In this document: in pieces, positions 1 to 5,340 of the stretch
How positions within the stretch are numbered: the stretch's first letter is position 1
Layout: each line of letters begins with the position of its first letter
Source: Pseudomonadota bacterium
GTDB taxonomy: Bacteria; Desulfobacterota; Anaeroferrophillalia; Anaeroferrophillales; Anaeroferrophillaceae
Reading direction: 5' to 3'
Assembly: GCA_011042595.1 (NCBI GenBank)
Contig: DQWO01000148.1
Coordinates: 1 to 5,340 of the forward strand
DNA length: 5,340 nt
Made by a program: the position numbers and the translations under genes
Notes under the pieces: generated by a model
The model's database searches: none
What the model was told of the DNA's origin: nothing
The model's input: only the letters and a program-made list of their open reading frames with translations

Positions 1-164
1 ATATTCATTCCCATCAGACCCAGCTCAGCCATTCTGGCAAGGTTGCCCAGGTTCATTTTATGTTCCCGATCGAGAATTGGAGCCTGTGACTTCAACTCTG
101 ACTGAGCAAAATCACGGACCATCTCCTGTACCATTCTCTCATCATCTGACAGCGAAAAATCCAT
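1..164 (-). CDS. Second acyl-CoA dehydrogenase, N-terminal part only (runs off left edge)
   Basis: Only the first 54 codons are in the window. The peptide begins MDFSLSDDERMVQEMVRDFA and continues to AELGLMGMNI. This is the N-terminal helical domain of the acyl-CoA dehydrogenase family: an 'MDFSLSDDER' opening, a 'VRDFA' helix, a 'DREHK' element at about residues 33-37 and the 'MAELGLMG' turn. It lines up without gaps with the first 55 residues of the complete acyl-CoA dehydrogenase at 2032-3171 but differs at many positions, so it is a diverged paralogue and not a recent duplicate. The ATG at 164-162 is supported by GAGG at 174-171, six bases upstream, and by the match to the family N-terminus. 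It lies 92 bp after etfA on the same strand, behind a terminator-like hairpin. Members oxidise acyl-CoA to enoyl-CoA and pass electrons to ETF. The catalytic Glu and chain-length determinants lie off the window, so substrate cannot be judged. Confidence 0.9.
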   Translation of the reverse strand, partial: MDFSLSDDERMVQEMVRDFAQSELKSQAPILDREHKMNLGNLARMAELGLMGMN

Positions 165-170
165 CCCATT

Positions 171-174
171 CCTC
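171..174 (-). promoter_or_regulatory. Ribosome binding site of the second acyl-CoA dehydrogenase
   Basis: GAGG on the minus strand lies six bases before the ATG at 164-162. It begins three bases after the T-run of the upstream hairpin ends, so an RNA terminated there would end just before this site and could not express the gene. An overlapping ATG at 169-167 is in another frame and gives no family match. Confidence 0.6.
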
Positions 175-177
175 GAT

Positions 178-240
178 AAAAAACGCTCACGATCAGCAGA
201 ATGAATACCGGAAACCGGAATCTTCCTGCTAACCGTGAGC
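178..240 (-). terminator. Terminator- or attenuator-like hairpin between etfA and the second acyl-CoA dehydrogenase
   Basis: On the minus strand GCTCACG (240-234) pairs perfectly with CGTGAGC (191-185). Inside it AGCAG (230-226) pairs with CTGCT (199-195), and a small CCGG-TTT-CCGG element (218-208) sits at the tip. After one G the stem is followed by six Ts (183-178). That order, GC-rich stem then T-run, is an intrinsic terminator for RNA read through etfA. On the plus strand the stem is followed by ATAATTAAG, so it would work in one direction only. The stem is longer and more interrupted than a compact terminator, so a processing or stabilising structure is an alternative. Confidence 0.65.
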
Positions 241-256
241 ATAATTAAGTTACAAA

Positions 257-1222
257 TCAACCATTAACTTCCTTCAGCTTTTCAATCAAGGCCGGAACAA
301 CCTTATAAAGATCACCTTCAATACCAAAATCAGCAACAGTCAGAATATTGGCTTCCGGATCTTTGTTAATCCCAACAATACACTTGGATGAACCCATACC
401 TGCCAGGTGCTGGATAGCACCGGAAATACCACAGGCAATATAGAGATTGGGACTGACTACTTTGCCTGTCTGACCAACCTGGGCCTGGTGATCGCGCCAA
501 CCGGCATCAACAGCCGCCCTGGAAGAACCAACAGCCGCCCCCAAAGCATCAGCCAACTGTTCGATAAGATCAAAACCTTCAGGATTTCCCAGACCACGAC
601 CACCAGAACAAATTATATCAGCTTCCGTCAATTCCGGACGATCACCAGCCTGCTGAATCACCTCCTTAACAGTCGTGCGTGAAGCAGCTATCTCCGGAGC
701 AAAATCTACCACATTTGCCGCCCCTTCTGCCTCTTCCATGGCAAAGATATTAGGCCGCAACGTGGCAATTTTAACCGCTGAATTAACTTTATAGGTGGCC
801 ACAGCTTTACCGGCATAAATAGGATGAATAAATGAAAAATCACCGCCATCATAATTGATTTCAATACAGTCAGAAACCAGTCCAGCACCTAAGCGGGCGG
901 TAACCCGGGGAGCAAGATCTTTACCAATGGCGCTATGGCCTAAAAGGACCAAGCTGGGATTTTCCTGTTTCACATAATCAGTTAAAACTCCGGCATAGCT
1001 TTCGGTGGTGTAATCTGCCAGTTTATCACTATTGACCACTGCAATTTCATCCGGACCGAATTTTTTTAATTCTTCCGCCAATCCGGAAACATTATCACCG
1101 GCCAGCAATACCTTCAGCGAATCTCCAGCTGCCGTAGCCAGACGTTTACCTTCACTGATAACTTCAAAAGTGATTTTCCGTAAAGCTCCCCCACGTTGTT
1201 CGGCAAATACGACAATACTCAT
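257..1222 (-). CDS. etfA: Electron transfer flavoprotein, alpha subunit
   Basis: The 321-residue product is the usual length for EtfA, with no N-terminal ferredoxin extension. The N-terminal alpha/beta domain (about 1-185) starts MSIVVFAEQRGG. The C-terminal FAD domain carries the family's landmarks in order: SGGRGLG (206-212), GSSRAAVDAGW (232-242), GQTGKVVSP (250-258), YIACGISGAIQHLAGM (261-276) and INKDPEAN followed by VADFGIEGD (285-304). These make up the FAD-binding site that takes electrons from acyl-CoA dehydrogenases. The classic EtfA signature is matched except that the Ala of the usual 'VAIN' is Gly284. The ATG at 1222-1220 is preceded by a strong AAGGAGGAG, and the etfB stop codon overlaps that site, which points to translational coupling and equal output of the two subunits. 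It acts as a cytoplasmic EtfAB heterodimer with the acyl-CoA dehydrogenase encoded upstream. Whether this ETF bifurcates electrons (NADH, ferredoxin, crotonyl-CoA) cannot be settled by eye. Confidence 0.97.
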   Translation of the reverse strand: MSIVVFAEQRGGALRKITFEVISEGKRLATAAGDSLKVLLAGDNVSGLAEELKKFGPDEIAVVNSDKLADYTTESYAGVLTDYVKQENPSLVLLGHSAIGKDLAPRVTARLGAGLVSDCIEINYDGGDFSFIHPIYAGKAVATYKVNSAVKIATLRPNIFAMEEAEGAANVVDFAPEIAASRTTVKEVIQQAGDRPELTEADIICSGGRGLGNPEGFDLIEQLADALGAAVGSSRAAVDAGWRDHQAQVGQTGKVVSPNLYIACGISGAIQHLAGMGSSKCIVGINKDPEANILTVADFGIEGDLYKVVPALIEKLKEVNG

Positions 1223-1228
1223 AATGGT

Positions 1229-1237
1229 CTCCTCCTT
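1229..1237 (-). promoter_or_regulatory. Strong ribosome binding site of etfA, overlapping the etfB stop codon
   Basis: The minus strand reads TAAAGGAGGAGACCATTATG: the etfB stop TAA (1239-1237) runs directly into AAGGAGGAG, and the etfA ATG follows after a short spacer. A ribosome finishing etfB therefore sits on the etfA initiation region, the classic arrangement for coupled translation of two subunits of a 1:1 heterodimer. Confidence 0.85.
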
Positions 1238-2007
1238 TAAATGACCTTGGCTTCATCTTTTAATAAGCTGACCAGCTCTGCTACCATTTCATCAATCTCA
1301 CCAGAAAGAACCCGCCCAGCTTTGCGAGCTGGTGGTAATTCAGCGGCAACTAACTCGGTTTTAGCTGCCACATCCTCAGCACTCAATTCGAGATCTGCCA
1401 GGCTGACAACTTTCAGTTCTTTACGTTTAGCCTTCATGATGCCGGGCAAAGATGGATAACGAACTTCATTCAATCCTTTCTGGGCTGATAAAACTGCCGG
1501 CAATTTCATTTCAAGGACTTCACTGCCGCCATCAATTTCCCTGGTAGCTGTTGCCTGCCCATCGGCAATTTCCAACGCCGTAAGTACATTGGCCTGGGGC
1601 AGATCAAGCTTTTCAGCCAGCATTGAAGGAACTTGAGCAGCTCCATCATCCACTGCTTCCTTGCCGCAAAAAACCAGATCATATTCCATCTGAGAAATCA
1701 GTTTGGCCATAGCCACGGCACAACCGAGGTTATCAGCCTGCTCCAAGGCCGGATCCTGGATCAGGACGGCCCGGTCTGCACCCATAGCCAGACAATAACG
1801 CAAGGCTTCCTGGGTTTTGTCTCCGCCAACTGAAACCACCACCACTTCGCCACCATTTTTTTCTTTCAGACGAATGGATTCTTCAACGGCATATTCATCA
1901 TACGGATTAACAATCAGGTTTACTCCCTGGGTGGATACCTGGCCATTATCAATGACGATTTTAGCTTCGGTATCGAATGTCTGCTTGATACATGTTACAA
2001 TGTTCAC
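1237..2007 (-). CDS. etfB: Electron transfer flavoprotein, beta subunit
   Basis: The 256-residue product matches the usual EtfB length and fold. Visible landmarks are the N-terminal strand MNIVTCIKQTFDTEA, NPYDEYAVEESIRLKE (34-49), the nucleotide-binding segment GKEAVDDGAAQVPSMLAEKL (115-134), and the very conserved NEVRYPSLPGIMKAKRKE (180-197) that marks the family. The C-terminal arm (about 230-256) would wrap EtfA. The 'AQVP' form of the nucleotide loop resembles EtfBs of anaerobes and archaea more than the mitochondrial type, whose loop I recall as 'CNQTGQ'; this is from memory. The second nucleotide is AMP in simple ETFs and FAD in bifurcating ETFs, and the sequence alone does not decide. 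Translation starts at GTG (2007-2005), chosen because GAGGAGGT lies seven bases upstream and the protein then begins at the conserved first strand. An ATG at 2024-2022 is closed by a stop after three codons. It lies 24 bp after the acyl-CoA dehydrogenase and 14 bp before etfA. Confidence 0.97.
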   Translation of the reverse strand: MNIVTCIKQTFDTEAKIVIDNGQVSTQGVNLIVNPYDEYAVEESIRLKEKNGGEVVVVSVGGDKTQEALRYCLAMGADRAVLIQDPALEQADNLGCAVAMAKLISQMEYDLVFCGKEAVDDGAAQVPSMLAEKLDLPQANVLTALEIADGQATATREIDGGSEVLEMKLPAVLSAQKGLNEVRYPSLPGIMKAKRKELKVVSLADLELSAEDVAAKTELVAAELPPARKAGRVLSGEIDEMVAELVSLLKDEAKVI

Positions 2008-2014
2008 GATTACT

Positions 2015-2022
2015 ACCTCCTC
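2015..2022 (-). promoter_or_regulatory. Ribosome binding site that fixes the GTG start of etfB
   Basis: GAGGAGGT on the minus strand is a near-perfect Shine-Dalgarno sequence seven bases before GTG at 2007-2005. No in-frame ATG is available upstream: the nearby ATG overlapping this site reads ATG-AGG-AGG-TAG. The site therefore decides for the GTG start. Confidence 0.8.
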
Positions 2023-2031
2023 ATCTATGGT

Positions 2032-3171
2032 TTATCTTAAAATGTTAGCCGAAACCACTAAACGCATTATCTCACTGGTTCCCTCGTAGATTTCAGTAAT
2101 CTTGGCATCCCGGAAATAGCGCTCCATGGGATAATCAGTGGTATAACCATAGCCTCCAAGAATCTGAATCCCCTTAGTCGCCGCTTTCATTGCCAACTCG
2201 GAAGCCATCAGTTTACCCATGGCCGCCTCCTTACTGTAAGGCAGCTGCTGGTCTTTCAAATATGCAGCCCGATGGGTCAGCAGACGAGCCGCATCATATT
2301 CAGTAGAAAGATCAGCCAACATCCACTGGATAGCCTGCAAATTGGCAATGGGTTTGCCAAACTGAACCCGCTCCTTCGCATAGGCGGCTGCATCTTCGAT
2401 GGCTGCCCGGGCAATCCCCAGGGCTTGAGAAGCTACCCCAATACGACCGCCATCCAAAGTTACCAGGGCTACTTTAAATCCTTTACCCAGTTCACCTAAA
2501 AGATTCTCTTTCGGAATATGGCAGTCTTCAAACACCAGTTCTGCTGTAGATGAACCACGTATACCCAGTTTGTCTTCCAAGGTACCGACTTTAAAGCCCG
2601 GATTATCCAAATCAACGATAAATGCCGCCAATCCCCTATGTCCCTTGCTCTTATCGGTTTGGGCTATCAGAATGCAATAGTCTGCTTCATTGCCGTTGGT
2701 AATAAATATCTTCTGACCGTTGATCACCCACTCATCACCATCCAGAACGGCAGTGGTTGATACGTTAGCCGCATCTGAACCGGCATTAGCCTCCGTCAGA
2801 CCCAGGCATCCCAACTTCCGCCCACTGGCCATATCGGCAAGATATTTCTTTTTCTGGGCTTCGGTGCCAAAAAGTTTTACCGGTTCACAGGCCAGCGAGT
2901 TATTAACTGATACTATAATTCCAGTGGAAGCGCAATGGCGGGAAATTTCCTCAACGGCAATGGAATAACAGATATTAGTCATCCCGGCCCCTTCATATTC
3001 GGGCGGAACCGTAACCCCCATCAATCCCAATGCTGCCATCTTCTCAACCGTATCCCGGGGAAACTTGTGCTCCCGATCAGATTCTACGGCCAGGGGTTTC
3101 ACCGTTTTTTCGGCAAAATCCCTGGTCATCTGCAACATCATCCGTTCTTCTTCGGTATAGGAAAAATCCAT
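2032..3171 (-). CDS. bcd: Butyryl-CoA / short-chain acyl-CoA dehydrogenase
   Basis: The 379-residue product is the standard length for the butyryl-CoA dehydrogenase branch of the acyl-CoA dehydrogenases. In order: N-terminal helical domain from MDFSYTEEER (1-120); FAD and substrate contact motif LTEANAGSDA (125-134) and WVINGQKIFITNG (148-160) in the beta domain; DGGRIGVASQALGIA (240-254), RVQFGKPI (268-275), QILGGYGY (336-343) and the catalytic-base motif IYEGTSEIMR (361-370) in the C-terminal helices. Glu363 (codon 2085-2083) is the expected base that removes the alpha proton; a base at this position is typical of short- and medium-chain enzymes, unlike isovaleryl-CoA or long-chain types. 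The usual Pro after 'LTE' is Ala. The ATG at 3171-3169 follows AAGGAG after five bases. Its place between hbd and etfB supports crotonyl-CoA/butyryl-CoA interconversion with EtfBA as redox partner. Exact chain length is inferred from context; glutaryl- or branched-chain specificity is less likely but not excluded. Confidence 0.9.
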   Translation of the reverse strand: MDFSYTEEERMMLQMTRDFAEKTVKPLAVESDREHKFPRDTVEKMAALGLMGVTVPPEYEGAGMTNICYSIAVEEISRHCASTGIIVSVNNSLACEPVKLFGTEAQKKKYLADMASGRKLGCLGLTEANAGSDAANVSTTAVLDGDEWVINGQKIFITNGNEADYCILIAQTDKSKGHRGLAAFIVDLDNPGFKVGTLEDKLGIRGSSTAELVFEDCHIPKENLLGELGKGFKVALVTLDGGRIGVASQALGIARAAIEDAAAYAKERVQFGKPIANLQAIQWMLADLSTEYDAARLLTHRAAYLKDQQLPYSKEAAMGKLMASELAMKAATKGIQILGGYGYTTDYPMERYFRDAKITEIYEGTSEIMRLVVSANILR

Positions 3172-3192
3172 AGATACTCCTTATTCATTATC

Positions 3193-3217
3193 AAGGGTCA
3201 CAAAACAATATACCCTT
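3193..3217 (-). other. Small inverted repeat in the hbd-bcd gap
   Basis: In the 62-bp gap AAGGGT (3217-3212 on the minus strand) pairs with ACCCTT (3198-3193) around a 13-base loop. There is no T-run after it, so it is not a terminator. The stem ends about 21 bases before the bcd start, upstream of its AAGGAG. It may be an mRNA processing or stabilising element, or chance; a perfect six-base stem in a gap this size is weak evidence. Confidence 0.25.
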
Positions 3218-3233
3218 ATATCATCATTGGCTG

Positions 3234-4085
3234 TCAGCTGTAATCATAAAATCCCCGGCCGGTTTTACGACCAAGAAAGCCGGCATCAACATATTTCTTC
3301 AGCAATGGACATGGCCGGTACTTGGAGTCCCCAAGACCTTCATGCAGCACATTCATAATTGCCAGACAGGTATCAAGACCAATCAAATCAGCCAATGCCA
3401 GGGGACCCATGGGATGGTTCATTCCCAGCTTCATCACCGTATCGATGTCCTCAGGTTTGCCCACACCTTCGAAGAGACAATACACTGCTTCGTTGATCAT
3501 CGGCAGCAAAACCCGGTTGGCAATAAAACCGGGATAATCACTGGCTTCACATGGGGTCTTGCCCATTTTTTCAGCCAACTCCCTTACTGCCACATAAGTC
3601 TCTTCGGTTGTGGCAAGACCACGAATGATTTCCACCAGTTTCATCACCGGCACCGGATTCATGAAATGCATGCCAATAACTTTGCCCGGCCTTTTGGTGG
3701 CCGCGGCAATTCTGGTAATTGAGATTGAAGATGTATTGGAAGCCAGAATGGCCTCTGGAGCACAAATATCATCCAATTTGGCAAAAATATCAAGTTTGAT
3801 CTTTTCATTTTCAGTGGCTGCCTCAACGACAATATCAGCATCCTTCATGGAAGCTAAATCCGTGGCAGTAGTAATCCGCCCCATAATGCTATCCATCTCT
3901 TCCTGGGCAATCCGACCCTTTTCCACCGAGCGGGAAAGATTCTTGGTAATCGTTTTCATCCCCCGGGCCACAAACTCATCGGCGATATCGTGCATGATCA
4001 CCTGCATGCCGGCGGTAGCAGCAACCTGAGCGATACCATTACCCATCTGGCCGGCACCTACAACGCCAAAAGTATTAATCGCCAT
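3234..4085 (-). CDS. hbd: 3-hydroxybutyryl-CoA dehydrogenase
   Basis: This 283-residue protein is a full-length, stand-alone 3-hydroxyacyl-CoA dehydrogenase of the short bacterial type and not a fused FadB-like enzyme. The N-terminal Rossmann domain opens with [18 protein letters not shown]; Gly10, Gly12 and Gly15 form the dinucleotide loop, and Asp33 at the end of the second strand suggests NAD(H) rather than NADP(H). Catalytic residues expected for the family are present: Ser119 in SNTSS, the His140 base in GMHFMNPVP, its partner Glu152 in KLVEII, and Asn190 in [15 protein letters not shown]. The C-terminal helical dimerisation domain ends [15 protein letters not shown], the normal family terminus. 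It interconverts acetoacetyl-CoA and (S)-3-hydroxybutyryl-CoA in the cytoplasm. The ATG at 4085-4083 is preceded by AAAGGAG after a seven-base spacer and places the first strand at the usual distance. It is separated from the thiolase by a terminator-like hairpin and followed 62 bp later by bcd. Confidence 0.96.
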   Translation of the reverse strand: MAINTFGVVGAGQMGNGIAQVAATAGMQVIMHDIADEFVARGMKTITKNLSRSVEKGRIAQEEMDSIMGRITTATDLASMKDADIVVEAATENEKIKLDIFAKLDDICAPEAILASNTSSISITRIAAATKRPGKVIGMHFMNPVPVMKLVEIIRGLATTEETYVAVRELAEKMGKTPCEASDYPGFIANRVLLPMINEAVYCLFEGVGKPEDIDTVMKLGMNHPMGPLALADLIGLDTCLAIMNVLHEGLGDSKYRPCPLLKKYVDAGFLGRKTGRGFYDYS

Positions 4086-4097
4086 AATTATTCTCCT

Positions 4098-4137
4098 TTA
4101 GTATAGTGAAGTTATAAGAGTACATAGCAAAAACCCA
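4098..4137 (-). promoter_or_regulatory. Possible weak promoter upstream of hbd
   Basis: Between the terminator-like hairpin and the hbd ribosome site the minus strand is AT-rich and contains TATAAC and TATACT, either of which could act as a -10 element. No convincing -35 (TTGACA-like) box stands 16-18 bases before either one; the nearest, TTGCTA, is 19 bases from TATACT. It is listed because a terminator just upstream implies either read-through or a new start here. The evidence is weak. Confidence 0.2.
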
Positions 4138-4138
4138 C

Positions 4139-4169
4139 AAAAACTGATGGGGTTTCTACGAAACCATCA
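4139..4169 (-). terminator. Intrinsic terminator-like hairpin between thiolase and hbd
   Basis: Four bases after the thiolase TAG stop, the minus strand forms TGATGGTTTC (4169-4160), a GTA loop, and GAAACCCCATCA (4156-4145). That gives ten base pairs interrupted only by a two-base CC bulge. One G and five Ts (4143-4139) follow, with a second T5 run at 4133-4129. The arrangement is that of a rho-independent terminator just behind the thiolase gene. Because hbd and the rest of the cluster lie downstream in the same direction, it may act as a partial terminator that sets thiolase above the later genes. The bulge and the moderate GC content suggest leaky termination. Confidence 0.65.
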
Positions 4170-4172
4170 AAA

Positions 4173-5340
4173 CTAAGGCCGTTCCACCACCATAGCCGCT
4201 CCCTGACCGCCACCAATGCAAAGTGAAGCCAGGCCCCGATGGGCATCGTTTTGTTCCAGGGCCGTCAGCAGGGTTACCAGAATGCGGGCACCACTACAAC
4301 CGATGGGATGGCCAAGGGAAATACCACTGCCATAGATATTTGTTTTGTCCATATCAAGGTTCAATTCCCGTATGCAAGCCAATGCCTGGGAAGCAAATGC
4401 TTCATTCAATTCAATAAAATCCATATCAGACAACGACATCTTGAGTTTACCCATCAGTTTCCTGATCGCCGGAATCGGTCCCAAACCCATATAGGAGGGA
4501 TCAATGCCGCCAAAATCATACCCCCGGACAACCCCTTTAATTGTCAGTCCCATACTTTCAGCTTTTTCCCGGGACATGAGAACCAGGGCAGCAGCGGCAT
4601 CATTAATACCGGAAGCATTCCCAGCAGTTACCGTTCCCCCTTTTTTAAATACCGTTGCCAGTTTAGCCATCTTTTCCAGACTGGTTTCCATCGGTCGTTC
4701 ATCAGTATCAAAGGACAGCGGATCTTTCTTGCGCCGGGGAACCATGACTGGCACAATTTCAGTGGCAAAAGTTCCATTTTTTATGGCAGCCAGGGCCCGC
4801 TGATGACTGGTACAACCCAGTTCATCCTGATCATGACGGGAAATATCATAAAGCTCGGCGATGTTTTCCGCTGTCAGCCCCATATGATAGCCATAAAAGA
4901 TTTCCCATAATCCATCATGAACCATCAGATCAACCATCTCGGCATTAAACATCCGGGCACCCCAACGGGCTTTGGGGAAAGCGTAAGGAATCTGGCTCAT
5001 ATTCTCCATACCGCCAGCCACGACCACCTCGGCCTCCCCGGCTTCAATTGACTGGGCAGCCAGAGCTACTGCTTTCATGCCGGAAGCACAAACTTTATTA
5101 ATCGTAAATGCCCCGGTTTCCTTTGGCAGGCCGGCATGGATACAAGTCTGACGGGCGGTATTCTGCCCCTGTCCGGCAGGAACAACGTTACCCATAACCA
5201 CTTCGTCAACATGTACCGGCTGCAGGCTTTCATCCCAGGAATTATATTTTTCTTCAATTTCACAGCCCTTTCCCCGCAGTTTATCCGGCCCCATGCAGGC
5301 AACTGAATCCGCGGCTACCGGCCGTAAACCTGCTCTTTCC
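4173..5340 (-). CDS. Thiolase (acetyl-CoA C-acetyltransferase), N-terminus off the window
   Basis: The frame is open to the right edge and gives 388 visible residues. Family motifs are clear: VDEVVMGNVVPAGQGQNTARQ; the acyl-accepting Cys in INKVCASGMKA (codon 5090-5088); VVAGGMENMS; GNASGINDAAAA; NEAFASQ; the catalytic His of GHPIGCSGAR (codon 4310-4308); and the second catalytic Cys in CIGGGQG (codon 4220-4218). The enzyme condenses two acetyl-CoA to acetoacetyl-CoA, or cleaves it in the reverse direction. The ATG at 5294-5292 is very unlikely to be the start, because the frame continues upstream as ERAGLRPVAADSVAC and the usual first strand with 'VRTPxG' must lie beyond the edge. Between ERAGLRP and VDEVVMGNV there are roughly 30-35 more residues than in the standard thiolase, so the whole protein should be about 425 residues against the usual 390. 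The gene is followed by a terminator-like hairpin, then hbd 87 bp on. Broader 3-ketoacyl-CoA thiolase activity is possible. Confidence 0.93.
   Translation of the reverse strand, partial: ERAGLRPVAADSVACMGPDKLRGKGCEIEEKYNSWDESLQPVHVDEVVMGNVVPAGQGQNTARQTCIHAGLPKETGAFTINKVCASGMKAVALAAQSIEAGEAEVVVAGGMENMSQIPYAFPKARWGARMFNAEMVDLMVHDGLWEIFYGYHMGLTAENIAELYDISRHDQDELGCTSHQRALAAIKNGTFATEIVPVMVPRRKKDPLSFDTDERPMETSLEKMAKLATVFKKGGTVTAGNASGINDAAAALVLMSREKAESMGLTIKGVVRGYDFGGIDPSYMGLGPIPAIRKLMGKLKMSLSDMDFIELNEAFASQALACIRELNLDMDKTNIYGSGISLGHPIGCSGARILVTLLTALEQNDAHRGLASLCIGGGQGAAMVVERP

Noticed and set aside
185..240. Inverted repeat considered as an operator or a mobile-element end
   Set aside because: The T-run directly after the stem on the transcribed strand fits a terminator better. 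No transposase, target duplication or second copy is present in the window, so a mobile origin cannot be supported.
3610..4029. Plus-strand open frame of 139 codons opposite hbd
   Set aside because: It is antisense to the Rossmann domain of a well-supported dehydrogenase. The low-complexity Ser/Ile/Ala-rich translation is what reverse-complement reading of such a gene gives.
4239..4910. Plus-strand open frame of 223 codons opposite the thiolase
   Set aside because: It lies fully antisense to a gene with clear catalytic motifs. Its translation is rich in Gln, His, Ile and Phe with no family resemblance, and it has no convincing ribosome site. It is the mirror of the thiolase codon pattern.
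5292..5294. ATG taken as the thiolase start codon
   Set aside because: The frame continues upstream through ERAGLRP, which resembles the family's helix before VDEV. Starting here would remove the first strand and helix that every thiolase has, and no good Shine-Dalgarno precedes it.
5075..5302. Alternative minus-strand frame across the thiolase N-terminal region, considered as a sign of a frameshift
   Set aside because: Its translation does not restore any thiolase motif, and the frame carrying VDEVVMGNV stays open to the right edge. An in-frame insertion explains the data better than a frameshift.
1..5340. Search for tRNA, rRNA, CRISPR, phage, toxin-antitoxin or defence features
   Set aside because: Nearly all bases are accounted for by six metabolic genes, and the gaps (14-92 bp) hold only ribosome sites and hairpins. 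No repeats or gene remnants of such systems were found.

Overview
This 5.3 kb window holds one co-directional gene cluster, entirely on the minus strand, for CoA-linked short-chain fatty acid metabolism (butyrate/crotonyl-CoA chemistry or beta-oxidation). In the direction of transcription, from the right edge to the left, it reads: thiolase (5' end off the window), 3-hydroxybutyryl-CoA dehydrogenase, butyryl/short-chain acyl-CoA dehydrogenase, EtfB, EtfA, and the first 54 codons of a second acyl-CoA dehydrogenase that runs off the left edge. No plus-strand gene, RNA gene, mobile element or CRISPR array is seen.

Together the genes supply most of the four-carbon cycle: acetyl-CoA/acetoacetyl-CoA (thiolase), acetoacetyl-CoA/3-hydroxybutyryl-CoA (Hbd) and crotonyl-CoA/butyryl-CoA (Bcd), with the EtfBA flavoprotein carrying electrons for the acyl-CoA dehydrogenase. 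The crotonase that links 3-hydroxybutyryl-CoA to crotonyl-CoA is not here. The set can run toward butyrate formation or toward fatty acid oxidation, and the sequence alone does not give the direction.

Gene spacing in transcription order is 87, 62, 24, 14 and 92 bp. The tight bcd-etfB-etfA core has strong Shine-Dalgarno sites; the etfA site overlaps the etfB stop codon, and etfB starts with GTG. The two widest gaps each hold a hairpin followed by a T-run on the transcribed strand, which look like intrinsic terminators or attenuators. This suggests the cluster is divided into thl / hbd-bcd-etfBA / acd2 segments with stepped expression.

The mixed, mid-GC codon use, purine-rich ribosome sites and protein style suggest an anaerobic bacterium. 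The thiolase, which appears to have extra residues near its N-terminus, makes me lean to Desulfobacterota (the former Deltaproteobacteria), but a clostridial or other syntrophic lineage is not excluded. I see no clearly new biological system. The points worth a second look are the intra-cluster terminators, the thiolase insertion and the second acyl-CoA dehydrogenase beside the same ETF.
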